NCBI GenBank assembly: GCA_016875735.1
Contig: VGOW01000010.1
Span: 1-64,000, forward strand
Source of the DNA: Chloroflexota bacterium
GTDB taxonomy: Bacteria; Chloroflexota; Anaerolineae; Anaerolineales; VGOW01
Reading direction: 5' to 3'
DNA: 64,000 bases
The position numbers and the translations under genes were made by a program. Within the stretch, counting starts at the first letter, position 1. Every line of letters starts with the position of its first letter. A model generated the notes under the pieces. That model did no database searches. It worked only from the letters and a program-made list of their open reading frames with translations, and was not told where the DNA came from. This document shows, in pieces, positions 33,733 through 41,900 of this stretch.

Positions 33733-36477
33733 TCAGTCGCCCGCCGCCGGTTGCGGCGCCGGGTCGCCGTCGGCCTGAGCCGAATGATCTTCCACTTCAT
33801 CCCAACCCAGCATCATGGCCTTCATCGCGGCAGCGGGTTCGTGCCCGGTGGTGGTGAGGTACACGTGGGCGATGATGAAGGCGGCGAACGACCAAGCCAC
33901 AAAGCTATGGAACGGCGCGAGGAAGGGCAATCCGCCAAACCAGGCCGTGATCTGCGGGAAGGACTGCACGCCCCACATCATCGCGCCGGTGATGATCTGC
34001 AGCGGCAGCAGCACGTTGAGAATGCCGAAGTAGGTGACTTGTTGAAGCGGGTTGAGTTTTTTCTGCGGCGTCTTCTCGAAGGGATGCGGCTCGCGCTTGA
34101 AGATGCCGCGCAGGTAGTATCCGGCCTGCGCAATCGCCTGATCGAAGAAGCCATAGGGATGCGGGATGTATTGTCGAATTTCGCCGCTCACCAAGTGATA
34201 GAACAGCGAGAGGGCGGCGTTCACCACCAATATCACCGCCAGCACGTTGTGCACGACGACGATGAACGGGAAACTGAGCGCGCCGAACATATCCGGGCGA
34301 TGAATGATCAGCCCGGTGAGGATGAGCAAGAGGATGGCCGATGTTTGCAGCCAGTGCCAGAAGCGCTCGTACACGGAATACATGTACACGCGCTTCACGG
34401 CCGGCGCGTGGGATTTCGTTTTGAGCGAAGCAAAGAAGCGCAGGCCGCCGTGAGCCGCCACGCCCAACAGCACGCCCACCACCATCGCCGCGCCCAGCCA
34501 GTCAACCCACGAAACGCGGCTGTGGCCGAAGACGTAAAGGCCTTCGGTTGCGGGCGTGAAGAGGAGCACGCCGTCGCTGACGGAGAGCGCCCCGTCTGTC
34601 GCGGTGTTCGCGTCATTGACGAATTGGGTTGCCACGCCGGTGGGGCCGCCGCCCGAAAGAGCAATGGCCTGCCCCAGCCGTGAGTTGTCGCTGTGGCACA
34701 CCGCGCACTCGCGAACCGCATACTCGCCGCGAGCCACGCTGTGATTAATGCTGTAAGGTTGAATCTCGCTGGCGAGGTGAGGATTCCGCAGGCCGAGGGA
34801 CTGAAGGCGCTTAGCCACAACTGCCTGCTTTTCGAGCGTGTCGAGCCGCAGTTCTGCGCCAGTGAGAGTCGCATCGCCGTTGGCGTCGAGCGCTCGCAAC
34901 ACCTGAGGGCAATACGATGTATCGGCAGAAGTTGTCGGCAGGTTTTCGGGCGCGAGGTCAAACGCAATTGTTGCGATCAGGGCAGAGGCCGCCCCCGTCG
35001 AGGCAGGCGCGCAATCATCCTCTGCTTTGCTCACGAGGTAGGCGGCCTGCAAATCGCCGAGGCGCACCGGGCGCTCGCCGTTCGCAGAGTCGTAGAGCCA
35101 ATACCACACAGTGACGAGATTGTAGGGAGCGAGAGTCGTCTCGCCGTCAATGCCGTTGCGTTTGAGCAAAACGGGCGTGTATCCGGTGACGAGATCATTG
35201 AGCGTGCCGCTCTCGCCCTCCACGCCGCGCCATTCGATCACGGGCTCGCCAGTCGCGGTCAACACCGTCCAATCTACTGATTGCACAGCGGGCGCGTGCA
35301 CTGTAGGGATGTGGCAGCTTTCGCAAGCGACGGCGCTCATGTGTTGGGCCGTGTACGGCAGCCAACTGTGGCTCTGCGCCGTTTCGTGGCAGCTCTCGCA
35401 TCGGCGCATCGTGCCTTTGAGATCGGGCGCGACGGTGAACTGTGCGCTCTGCCCGCGCGCGAATTGATGGCTGGGCTTCTGCAAGTATTCGCTGATGTCG
35501 AGACGGCGCGGGTCGAAGAGAATGCTGTCGGGTTGGGTCTTGGCGTTCGTCTGCGCAAGCACAGGGTTGTTGAGCGAGTAGTGGCAATCCACACACTGCA
35601 AGCCGCGTTCGGCATGAACATCCCACGCGCGAGCGAGTTCTTCTTTGCCCGAAAGATTCATGCCCGATTGCGAAATCTTTTGCGGCGAGACGATTTGGCC
35701 GGTGGTGGCGGTTTGCCATTGCGAAAGATCGCGCCCTGTGAGAGCGAGCGGATCGGGCGTGGAGTGGACGACGCCGTGACATTGCGCGCAGTTTTCGTTG
35801 GATGGATCCTGAATGGTGATGAAGGCGCGCTGCAAATTGCCTTCGGCATCGAAGGCATTGGCGTTGAAGGTATAGCCGCCACCGTTCTTTTCCACGATGC
35901 CCGTGCCGAGCAGCACAGCAGTGTTGGCCCAAGCGAAGTTGCCGCTTTGCAGTGTGGCGGCGCGTTCGGCATTGTTGGGGTTGGTGAAGTGGCAAAGGAA
36001 GCAATTCATCTCCACGCCCGCCGCTGCTTGCGCGGGGCCGCCGCCCACAATGCGCGCGCCGTTGAACTTCAGCCAATCGGTCGGGGTCAAGTCAATGCGC
36101 TCATCGCCGACGGGGCTAAGGTAGCGATAGAGAATCGGATTCCACTTCCCGTAGAGTCCGTTGGAGGTGTCCCACAGGCGGCCGCCTTCCACTTGGCCCG
36201 CCGGTTGACTTTCGCTGTACCCGAGATCGGCGTGAAAGCTGTGTGTGGTGATGTAATCGGTGTCGTGGCATTCGCCGCAGGTGTTGCCGATGGAAAGAGG
36301 CTGGCCGCTGTCGAGGACGTTGCGCCCGTCGGCATCGAGGATGGCGAAGGCGGGGTGCATGGCCGACGCCTGCGCAATGGGACGCGGCGCAGTGGCGGCG
36401 AGCGCCCCCTGCGCAACGAGGGCAATGAGCAAGCCGCCAATAATCAAAGTGTGAGAGAGAGTCAATCGTTTGAGCAT
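33733..36477 (-). CDS. Heptaheme cytochrome c fused to a cytochrome b561-like membrane domain
   Basis: A fusion of 914 residues. A signal peptide (LIIGGLLIALVAQGALAA) leads to a periplasmic part with seven CxxCH sites: CGECH, CFLCH, CAQCH, CVDCH, CESCH twice and CAVCH. After a membrane anchor (about residues 655-680), a cytochrome b561/NapC-independent quinol-oxidase-like domain follows, with paired His in YERFWHWLQT, IVVVHNVLAV, LSLFYHLVSG, LAPFHSFVAW and AFIIAHVYLTTTGHEP. It could pass electrons between the quinone pool and the octaheme protein encoded upstream. The whole respiratory branch would then lie in two polypeptides. I know no named system with this exact fusion. Confidence 0.85.
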   Translation of the reverse strand: MLKRLTLSHTLIIGGLLIALVAQGALAATAPRPIAQASAMHPAFAILDADGRNVLDSGQPLSIGNTCGECHDTDYITTHSFHADLGYSESQPAGQVEGGRLWDTSNGLYGKWNPILYRYLSPVGDERIDLTPTDWLKFNGARIVGGGPAQAAAGVEMNCFLCHFTNPNNAERAATLQSGNFAWANTAVLLGTGIVEKNGGGYTFNANAFDAEGNLQRAFITIQDPSNENCAQCHGVVHSTPDPLALTGRDLSQWQTATTGQIVSPQKISQSGMNLSGKEELARAWDVHAERGLQCVDCHYSLNNPVLAQTNAKTQPDSILFDPRRLDISEYLQKPSHQFARGQSAQFTVAPDLKGTMRRCESCHETAQSHSWLPYTAQHMSAVACESCHIPTVHAPAVQSVDWTVLTATGEPVIEWRGVEGESGTLNDLVTGYTPVLLKRNGIDGETTLAPYNLVTVWYWLYDSANGERPVRLGDLQAAYLVSKAEDDCAPASTGAASALIATIAFDLAPENLPTTSADTSYCPQVLRALDANGDATLTGAELRLDTLEKQAVVAKRLQSLGLRNPHLASEIQPYSINHSVARGEYAVRECAVCHSDNSRLGQAIALSGGGPTGVATQFVNDANTATDGALSVSDGVLLFTPATEGLYVFGHSRVSWVDWLGAAMVVGVLLGVAAHGGLRFFASLKTKSHAPAVKRVYMYSVYERFWHWLQTSAILLLILTGLIIHRPDMFGALSFPFIVVVHNVLAVILVVNAALSLFYHLVSGEIRQYIPHPYGFFDQAIAQAGYYLRGIFKREPHPFEKTPQKKLNPLQQVTYFGILNVLLPLQIITGAMMWGVQSFPQITAWFGGLPFLAPFHSFVAWSFAAFIIAHVYLTTTGHEPAAAMKAMMLGWDEVEDHSAQADGDPAPQPAAGD

Positions 36478-36534
36478 GGGAACTTCCTATCACTGTTCGC
36501 CGCGAAGATTGTCTGATGCTTCTTTGCATCTTCG

Positions 36535-36560
36535 CGATTCATCATTCATCGTTCATCATT
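36535..36560. repeat. TTCATCG array between the two cytochrome genes
   Basis: CGATTCATCATTCATCGTTC then ATCATTTATTCG, the same family as at 14318 and 61765. It overlaps the octaheme gene's stop codon. Confidence 0.6.
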
Positions 36561-37998
36561 TATTCGTAAACCGCCCGCCCCACTCCATCGGATCGCCGGG
36601 GTAGCCAAGGGCTTGCCAATCGAGTCGCCCGTTGGCGCTGTGGCAGTCGTTGCATTGCAATGCGTTTTCCTTGGGCTGAACCATGTGAGTGGTGGGCCAA
36701 TACATCCACGTTTCAGCAAAACTGTAATTGCCGCTGTATTTCAAACCCATGCGCTCCTCGGCGAGTCGGAAGGCGCTGTCCCAATCGAACGTCGTCCAAT
36801 AACCGTCGGGGCCGGCAGTGACGGGCGCGAGCAGATAGTTGTAGCCAGTGTCGTAGGGCTGTTTGGCGACGTGCAACTTGAAGGGAAAGATTTTCGCGGC
36901 GGAGTCGTCAATGTCACCGGCGGGCAGGTTGATAGACGTGGGTTTGTTCGGGTCGATGGTGTCGCCGAGCAGATAACGATAAGCGAGGTTGCCGTTGAAC
37001 CACAGATACGCCGGTTGGACGTTGGAGGCGTATTCGAACGAGCCTTTGATTTTCAGATATTCAAAGTGATCGTCGGGCTGGAGTCCGAGTCCGGCGGTTG
37101 ACCAATCCCAATATACTTTGGTCGGGTCTTTGGTTGCCATCGAGGGAATGTGGCACGTTTGGCAGGCGACGGTTTGCGCGTGCGTATTGAGCCGCTCGTC
37201 GGCGTGAAGGTTGGCGGCGTGGCAGTCGGCGCAAGCCACTTGCTCATCGGGGCTGATGGTGTAATTGTCGGCGACGAGTCGGCCTTTGATTTGGTGATCT
37301 TGCGTGACGTGGCAATCGGTGCAGAGGAGGTTGTATTCGCCCATGTGCACGTCGGTTTCGGCGGCGGGATAATAAAGGGTCTCGTCGAGGTCGCCGTGTT
37401 TGACTCCGTTGCCGCCGCCGCCGTTAAAGTGGCACTTGCCGCACTGGTTGCGCGTGGGCGCGGCCACGCTTTGCGCGGCGGCGGCGAGGTCAACGCCGTC
37501 GGCAGGGTTGCCATATTGGCCTTTGGCGTATCCGCTCTGCGCGTGGCACACGAGGCAATCCACGTTTTCCGGTTTGGTGAGATTGGTGTTCTCTGCGCCT
37601 TCTTGCCAGTCGTAGCCCGCGTGACAGCTCATGCAGCTCTTTTGGTTGCCCTGCGCGCTGATGCAAAAGTTGTTGATCTGATTGATCTTGCCGATGGTCA
37701 CCGGCTCGGGGCGGCCGGGCACGGTGAACGGCTGGCTCTCCCACGTCCAATGCGAAGTCGCCATCACTTGTGTTGCCGAATCGGAGTGGCATTCGAGGCA
37801 GGCTTGAGTCACTTCCTGCCCGGTGGCATAGGGGCCGGGCATGAGGTCGGCGTGGCTCACATGCGTTTTGTGTTGAGGCAGGCTGGCGCGAGGGTTGTCA
37901 CGCGCCTGCACGGGTTTGGGCGCAAAGTAAATGATGGGGATGACGATGACGGCGAGGGTAACAATCAGACCCGTGACCCAGATGCGAGCATGGTTCAT
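36556..37998 (-). CDS. otr: Octaheme c-type cytochrome, tetrathionate reductase (Otr) family
   Basis: Exported or membrane-anchored multiheme protein of 480 residues with one N-terminal hydrophobic anchor and eight CxxCH sites: CLECH, CMSCH, CLVCH, CGKCH, CTDCH, CADCH, CQTCH and CNDCH. The overall pattern, including NNFCISAQGNQKSCMSCHAGY, matches the Otr family. Characterised members reduce tetrathionate and also nitrite or hydroxylamine in vitro, so the physiological substrate is open. The ATG overlaps the arsR stop (ATGA). Downstream are the heptaheme-b fusion and YeeE/YedE genes, favouring a sulfur-compound role. Confidence 0.88.
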   Translation of the reverse strand: MNHARIWVTGLIVTLAVIVIPIIYFAPKPVQARDNPRASLPQHKTHVSHADLMPGPYATGQEVTQACLECHSDSATQVMATSHWTWESQPFTVPGRPEPVTIGKINQINNFCISAQGNQKSCMSCHAGYDWQEGAENTNLTKPENVDCLVCHAQSGYAKGQYGNPADGVDLAAAAQSVAAPTRNQCGKCHFNGGGGNGVKHGDLDETLYYPAAETDVHMGEYNLLCTDCHVTQDHQIKGRLVADNYTISPDEQVACADCHAANLHADERLNTHAQTVACQTCHIPSMATKDPTKVYWDWSTAGLGLQPDDHFEYLKIKGSFEYASNVQPAYLWFNGNLAYRYLLGDTIDPNKPTSINLPAGDIDDSAAKIFPFKLHVAKQPYDTGYNYLLAPVTAGPDGYWTTFDWDSAFRLAEERMGLKYSGNYSFAETWMYWPTTHMVQPKENALQCNDCHSANGRLDWQALGYPGDPMEWGGRFTNK

Positions 37999-38354
37999 AA
38001 CGACTCCTGAAGAGCGGTTTGAGGTTGGTTTTCGAGCAGGCTGGCGCGGTGGGCGATGCTGTTGCGGAGAACGAGCCGGAGCAGATCGAGGGCTTGAATG
38101 ATGTGCGGATCGTTGAGGCTGTATTCCACGCTCATGCCCTGCCGCGCGGCGCGCACCAAACCCCGCTCACGCAGAACTTTGAGGTGGCGCGAGGTGGCCG
38201 GTTGGCTCAGCCTGGTTTCGGCAGCAATGTCGCCAACCGTGCGGGGAGATTCCGACAGAGCGTATAGAATCAGAATGCGGTTGGGATCGCCCAGCGCGGA
38301 GCAAATATCCGCATGCAGTTGAGTGATTTCGGCGGAGAGTTTGGCGTTGTTCAT
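37995..38354 (-). CDS. ArsR-family transcriptional regulator
   Basis: Winged-helix repressor of 119 residues with ALGDPNRILILYAL, the recognition helix LSQPATSRHLKVLRERGLV and the wing ARQGMSVEYSLND. Only one Cys (DICSALGDPNR) is present, so neither the classic metal site nor the paired-Cys persulfide sensor is obvious. It overlaps otr by ATGA and is preceded by a perfect inverted repeat, so it probably represses its own operon in response to a sulfur or redox signal. Confidence 0.88.
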   Translation of the reverse strand: MNNAKLSAEITQLHADICSALGDPNRILILYALSESPRTVGDIAAETRLSQPATSRHLKVLRERGLVRAARQGMSVEYSLNDPHIIQALDLLRLVLRNSIAHRASLLENQPQTALQESL

Positions 38355-38370
38355 GTCGGTGTCGGCTTCC

Positions 38371-38390
38371 TTATGCGGATACGCGCATAA
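38371..38390. promoter_or_regulatory. Putative ArsR operator
   Basis: TTATGCG, 6 nt, CGCATAA: a perfect 7-bp inverted repeat 17 bp upstream of arsR, typical of a winged-helix dimer site. Confidence 0.65.
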
Positions 38391-38509
38391 TCACACGAGC
38401 AGAATACGCCCGTCCCTCACGCAGAGGGAGTATTTTTTGTCACAATCAGTATTAAATTTGGTGATGAATGAGGATTAGAGGAAGTGATAGAAGGTGCCGG
38501 GGATGGCCG
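38391..38509. other. Gap between the LysR gene and arsR
   Basis: The segment is AT-rich around 38430-38460 and should hold the arsR promoter (a TATTCT-like -10 at 38406-38401 on the minus strand). No small gene was recognised. Confidence 0.35.
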
Positions 38510-39451
38510 TCACTCGCGGTTCAGCGCGTGCGCCGCCAACTTTTCGGCGATGGCCGCATGGTTGAGCTGCAGGAAAGACCAGAGCGCAACTTGAGCGTGA
38601 GTGGGAGTCGCGTTCACGTTTCGAGCAATGAAGAGCGAACGGCGCAAATCCAGCCCGTCCACATCCACCACCCGAATGCGGCCATGAGCCAAACCGCGCG
38701 CCGCCACGAGTTCGGAGACAAAAGCGATGCCGATGCCTTCTTCCACTGCCATCTCTATCGCTTCGGCGTTGCCAATTTCCATCACCACGTTCAACATCTC
38801 CGGGCGAATGTTGTGCTGCGCCAAACCGGCCAGCATGATCTCGGTGGTGCCCGCCTGCGGCTCGCGAACGATCAACGGTTGGTCGGGGATGTCGGCGGGG
38901 AGCGCGCGCCCGTAGTCGGCCCACGAATGCGCGCGCGGCACAATCAGCACAATGCGATCATCGAAGAACGGCTGATACTCCAACTGCCGATTCTCGATCT
39001 GTTTGCTCACCACGCCCAAGCCCAACCGCTCGTCAAGCAAGCGATCAATCACCGCCTGCCGCGAGAGCACGGCGATGCTCACGCGCACGGCGGGGTGCTC
39101 GCGCCGAAAGGCGGCAACCAGACTCGGCAGAATATACTTGCCCGACGTGGTGGAACAGCCCAACTCCAATTCGCCCACGACTTGCGATTGCAGAGTATTC
39201 ATCGTATCCACGATCATGCGCGCATTGTTGAGGGAGTCATGCGCCAGCGGCAGCAGGGCCTGCCCTGCTTCGCTGAGATGAATGGAGCGCCCGTGCCGGA
39301 TGAACAACTGCACGCCCAGCAAGCGCTCCAACCCCTGAATGTTTTGGCTCACCGCCGACTGCGAGAGGTGCAGTTTATCGGCGGCGCGGCTGAAACTGCC
39401 AGCTTCGGCCACCGCTAGAAAAACTTTCAACTGAGTCAATTCCACCATCAC
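38510..39451 (-). CDS. LysR-family transcriptional regulator
   Basis: Regulator of 313 residues with an N-terminal helix-turn-helix (LKVFLAVAEAGSFSRAADKLHLSQSAVSQNIQGLE) and a periplasmic-binding-protein-like effector domain (LELGCSTTSGKYILPSLVAAFRREHP onward). The CSTTSGKY segment resembles CysL/CbbR-type members that respond to small anions or metabolites. It lies upstream of the ArsR-sulfur operon on the same strand, so it may regulate sulfur or redox metabolism, but the target is unknown. Confidence 0.88.
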   Translation of the reverse strand: MMVELTQLKVFLAVAEAGSFSRAADKLHLSQSAVSQNIQGLERLLGVQLFIRHGRSIHLSEAGQALLPLAHDSLNNARMIVDTMNTLQSQVVGELELGCSTTSGKYILPSLVAAFRREHPAVRVSIAVLSRQAVIDRLLDERLGLGVVSKQIENRQLEYQPFFDDRIVLIVPRAHSWADYGRALPADIPDQPLIVREPQAGTTEIMLAGLAQHNIRPEMLNVVMEIGNAEAIEMAVEEGIGIAFVSELVAARGLAHGRIRVVDVDGLDLRRSLFIARNVNATPTHAQVALWSFLQLNHAAIAEKLAAHALNRE

Positions 39452-39485
39452 TGCTCGATCTCCGAGAGGATCATATCACAGCCAT

Positions 39486-39564
39486 GATCACATCCCCGCC
39501 GACCTGCCTTCCATTTTGGACATTTACAACCACGCCATTCTCACTTCCACTGCCACCGCCAATT
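39486..39564 (+). pseudogene. Remnant of a GNAT acetyltransferase
   Basis: A plus-strand frame reads DHIPADLPSILDIYNHAIL then TSTATAN, very like the N-terminus of phosphinothricin-type GNAT acetyltransferases (PADLPAILDIYNHAV). It has no upstream start in frame and ends at a palindromic repeat. What follows is unrelated. Confidence 0.5.
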
Positions 39565-39589
39565 CAGGCGACGGCAATGCCGTCGCCTG
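39565..39589. repeat. Palindromic repeat at the end of the GNAT remnant
   Basis: CAGGCGACGGC, 3 nt, GCCGTCGCCTG: an 11-bp perfect inverted repeat. It marks the point where acetyltransferase similarity stops. Confidence 0.7.
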
Positions 39590-39609
39590 CCTCATCGACT
39601 CGGCGCGGC

Positions 39610-40830
39610 TCAGTCGGCGAGCGCCAATTCATCCAGCCTTGCCATCCCTGCGCGCGCAATGCTCCACAATTGCCAGGCCACCGGGATGAGCGAGACAGCC
39701 CAGAACGCATAGGCCGCGCCATGCAGAATGGCTTGGTAATCGGTGATGAAGATGCTCGCCCACAGAAGGATGCCGCCAACGTGAGCGGCGATCAGGCTGA
39801 ACCAACTGCCGCCGAGCCGGGCCTCTTCTTTCGGCAGAAAGAGGCGCGTGAACAGATAGGGAAGCAAGGCATAGCCGAACTGCAGAACCCACCCGTACAC
39901 CAACGCTTGCGGCGCGTTCTGCTCGATGCCCGCGCCGGGGAAGCCGGGCACTTTGAGAAGGATGAGCGGCGCGACGAGAACCGGCGTCACGATCCACACA
40001 TAGGATGTGATCAAATGCCAGAAGCCCGGCTGACGAGTGAGGCGGTCTCCCCACAGGGGTTTGACCGCGTTGAGCAGAAGCCAGAAAGTCGCGCTGAGGT
40101 GCAGGATGATGCCGGGGACGGAGAACATTTCGTTCTTCACCCACGGGCCGATCACCAACAGCAGTGCGCCCGCCGTCATCATCCAAAAGATCGCCGTGAG
40201 GGAGCGCGGCCACGCCAGCGGGCGTTGGGCAAAGCGCGGATACAAGTCCACCAACAGCCCAGCAAACACGAGCGACATGAAACCCCAGTTGTTGGCATGG
40301 ATATGAACCTCGATGGGGACTTTGATTCGCAGTGCTTCGGGCCAACCGATCCATAACCCGGTGCCGACGATGATGCCGAGCAAAAGGTAGGCAAGGCCCA
40401 TGAGATAAAACATCTGCCCGGCGCGCGGCCCCTCGGCGCGGGCTTGCTCATCGGGCAGCGCGCCGCGCAGATCGGCCAGCTGCTTCATCAGCAAGAGGGT
40501 GGCGACGAAGATCAGCGTGCCGCCGGTGAAGATGAGCACGCCGTTGACCAGCGGAATCCCGATCAACAGAATCGCCAACCCGCCGTTGAGCGTGAGCCAG
40601 ATGTCCCAGCGAATTCTGGGTTTGGGCAGGCCATGTCGAATAGCGGTCAATGCCGGAGCAACGCCGAAGATGATCTCGGCCAACACGCCCAGCGTGATCA
40701 GATGCACTCGCAGCCAGCGCAGACCGTTGAACCACTGCACGAAGCCCCAACTCGCCAGCGAAGCGTCGAGCGCGGCTAACACCGCCAGCGAAGCGTACAG
40801 CATTGACATGAGGAAGTATGGATTGATCAT
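39610..40830 (-). CDS. Polytopic membrane protein, heme-copper oxidase/NnrS-like
   Basis: About 406 residues with roughly twelve hydrophobic segments. Conserved His residues appear in the membrane context RVHLITLGVLAEIIFG, IEVHIHANNWGF, GIILHLSATFW, AAHVGGILLWA and YQAILHGAAYAF, reminiscent of heme-copper oxidase subunit I relatives and NnrS. The Crp/Fnr, ferredoxin and cupin neighbours fit a nitric-oxide or low-oxygen response. The ATG at 40830 has AAAGG upstream; a GTG at 40845 overlapping the previous stop is the alternative. Function is inferred only. Confidence 0.6.
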   Translation of the reverse strand: MINPYFLMSMLYASLAVLAALDASLASWGFVQWFNGLRWLRVHLITLGVLAEIIFGVAPALTAIRHGLPKPRIRWDIWLTLNGGLAILLIGIPLVNGVLIFTGGTLIFVATLLLMKQLADLRGALPDEQARAEGPRAGQMFYLMGLAYLLLGIIVGTGLWIGWPEALRIKVPIEVHIHANNWGFMSLVFAGLLVDLYPRFAQRPLAWPRSLTAIFWMMTAGALLLVIGPWVKNEMFSVPGIILHLSATFWLLLNAVKPLWGDRLTRQPGFWHLITSYVWIVTPVLVAPLILLKVPGFPGAGIEQNAPQALVYGWVLQFGYALLPYLFTRLFLPKEEARLGGSWFSLIAAHVGGILLWASIFITDYQAILHGAAYAFWAVSLIPVAWQLWSIARAGMARLDELALAD

Positions 40831-40841
40831 GGGGCAGCCTT

Positions 40842-41276
40842 TCACCGCGCCAGCGCCGACACGCCGACTCCGAACGCGTACACCAACTCGCCGCCGAAGT
40901 AGCCCACGCCGATCAGCGCGGCCACGCTAATGGCTTGAATGGCGGTGTGCAGAATGCGCTTGCCCGTTGTGTATCCAGCGCGGTTGCGCCAATGGCACAC
41001 AGCCTGCAAGCCAAACAAAACGAAGGTGATGATCCCCAACAGCCGATGCGGGTTCAGCGCCGCCAGCGCCGGGCTGTCGGCGGGAATGCTCTGCGCAGCC
41101 ATAAGCCCGGAAAGGATCGTGAACGCTGTCGCGGCGAGGCCGAGCAACAGTGTGAGCCATCCGGCTTTGTCGAAGCCTTTGTCTTTCCAGATCAGCCCGG
41201 CCCAGTCGAGAGCCACGCTGGTCAACAGCAACGCAATGGGGAAGTGAACGAGTTGAGGGTGAAGCAAATTGAGCAT
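40842..41276 (-). CDS. DUF2231-family membrane protein
   Basis: Four-helix membrane protein of 144 residues beginning LLHPQLVHFPIALLLTSVALDW, the DUF2231 hallmark in which the paired His may bind heme. HRLLGIITFVLFGLQAVCHW is a second His-containing helix. Proteins of this family often accompany cytochrome or copper proteins. Its stop overlaps the possible GTG start of the next gene, so translation is coupled. Confidence 0.8.
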   Translation of the reverse strand: MLNLLHPQLVHFPIALLLTSVALDWAGLIWKDKGFDKAGWLTLLLGLAATAFTILSGLMAAQSIPADSPALAALNPHRLLGIITFVLFGLQAVCHWRNRAGYTTGKRILHTAIQAISVAALIGVGYFGGELVYAFGVGVSALAR

Positions 41277-41298
41277 GGCAATATCCTCCTTCGGTGAG

Positions 41299-41595
41299 TC
41301 ATGCGGCGCGTGCGGCCAAAAAAGCCAAACGCGATTCGGCCTCGATGCCGCGCTTGGCCCCGTCGGGCGCGGTCACGGTTGCTCCGGCAGAGACGGCGAA
41401 CCGTTCGTTGTTCACGGTCATCCACCCGCTGCCATCGAGAAAGTGATAGACCGCGAGTGTGGCCGGGTGCGGCGGAATCTTCTGCCCCGCCTCCAGCCCC
41501 ACCACCACAACGCGGACCTTGTCATCCTCGGCCAACACCTGCGGCTGAGGCCCGTCGGGCGAATACACAACGATCTCTTTCCAGTTCAGTTTCAT
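41299..41595 (-). CDS. Small cupin-domain protein
   Basis: A single-domain cupin of 98 residues, with IPPHPATLAVYHFLDGSGWMTV and FAVSAGATVTAPDGAKRGI corresponding to the two cupin motifs. Two His residues (PHP and VYH) could bind a metal. Its start overlaps the ferredoxin stop (ATGA). Small cupins like this are frequent in Crp/Fnr-controlled nitrogen-oxide clusters, but no enzymatic role can be assigned. Confidence 0.8.
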   Translation of the reverse strand: MKLNWKEIVVYSPDGPQPQVLAEDDKVRVVVVGLEAGQKIPPHPATLAVYHFLDGSGWMTVNNERFAVSAGATVTAPDGAKRGIEAESRLAFLAARAA

Positions 41596-41828
41596 TCAAT
41601 GCTCCTCGGTTGAAAAATGATCATGAAAGGCCGGGTGATGGCCTGAGTTGGGCAGATGCGCTCGCAGTAGCCGTGATATTGGCAGGCATCGGGCCGGGCG
41701 ACGGCGGCGGTCTCCCCGCGCATTGCCAGCGCCCCGGTTGGGCAGGCTTCCACGCACAGTCCGCATCCATTGCATCGCGCCGCATCCACCACCGGCACAG
41801 GCCGCTCCTCGCGCTCAATCTCTCCCAT
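41592..41828 (-). CDS. Dicluster-type ferredoxin with an unusual second site
   Basis: Ferredoxin of up to 78 residues. The first cluster motif is canonical (CNGCGLCVEACP). The second reads CQYHGYCERICP, with His in place of the second Cys, so it may hold a 3Fe-4S or His-ligated cluster. The ATG at 41828 lacks a Shine-Dalgarno. A GTG at 41798 (VPVVDAARC) is preceded by AGGAG and is an attractive alternative. It follows the Crp/Fnr gene with a large inverted repeat in between. Confidence 0.85.
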   Translation of the reverse strand: MGEIEREERPVPVVDAARCNGCGLCVEACPTGALAMRGETAAVARPDACQYHGYCERICPTQAITRPFMIIFQPRSIE

Positions 41829-41836
41829 AACGCAAA

Positions 41837-41873
41837 CCGCTCAAGTGACGGCCACAGCATATCACTTGAGCGG
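41837..41873. promoter_or_regulatory. 12-bp inverted repeat between the Crp/Fnr and ferredoxin genes
   Basis: CCGCTCAAGTGA (41837-41848), 13 nt, TCACTTGAGCGG (41862-41873). It could be an operator for the adjacent Crp/Fnr protein or a terminator. The T run after it is short, which favours a protein-binding or RNA-structure role. Confidence 0.55.
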
Positions 41874-41900
41874 CAGGGTGTCTCCGACTTTTGTCGGGTC

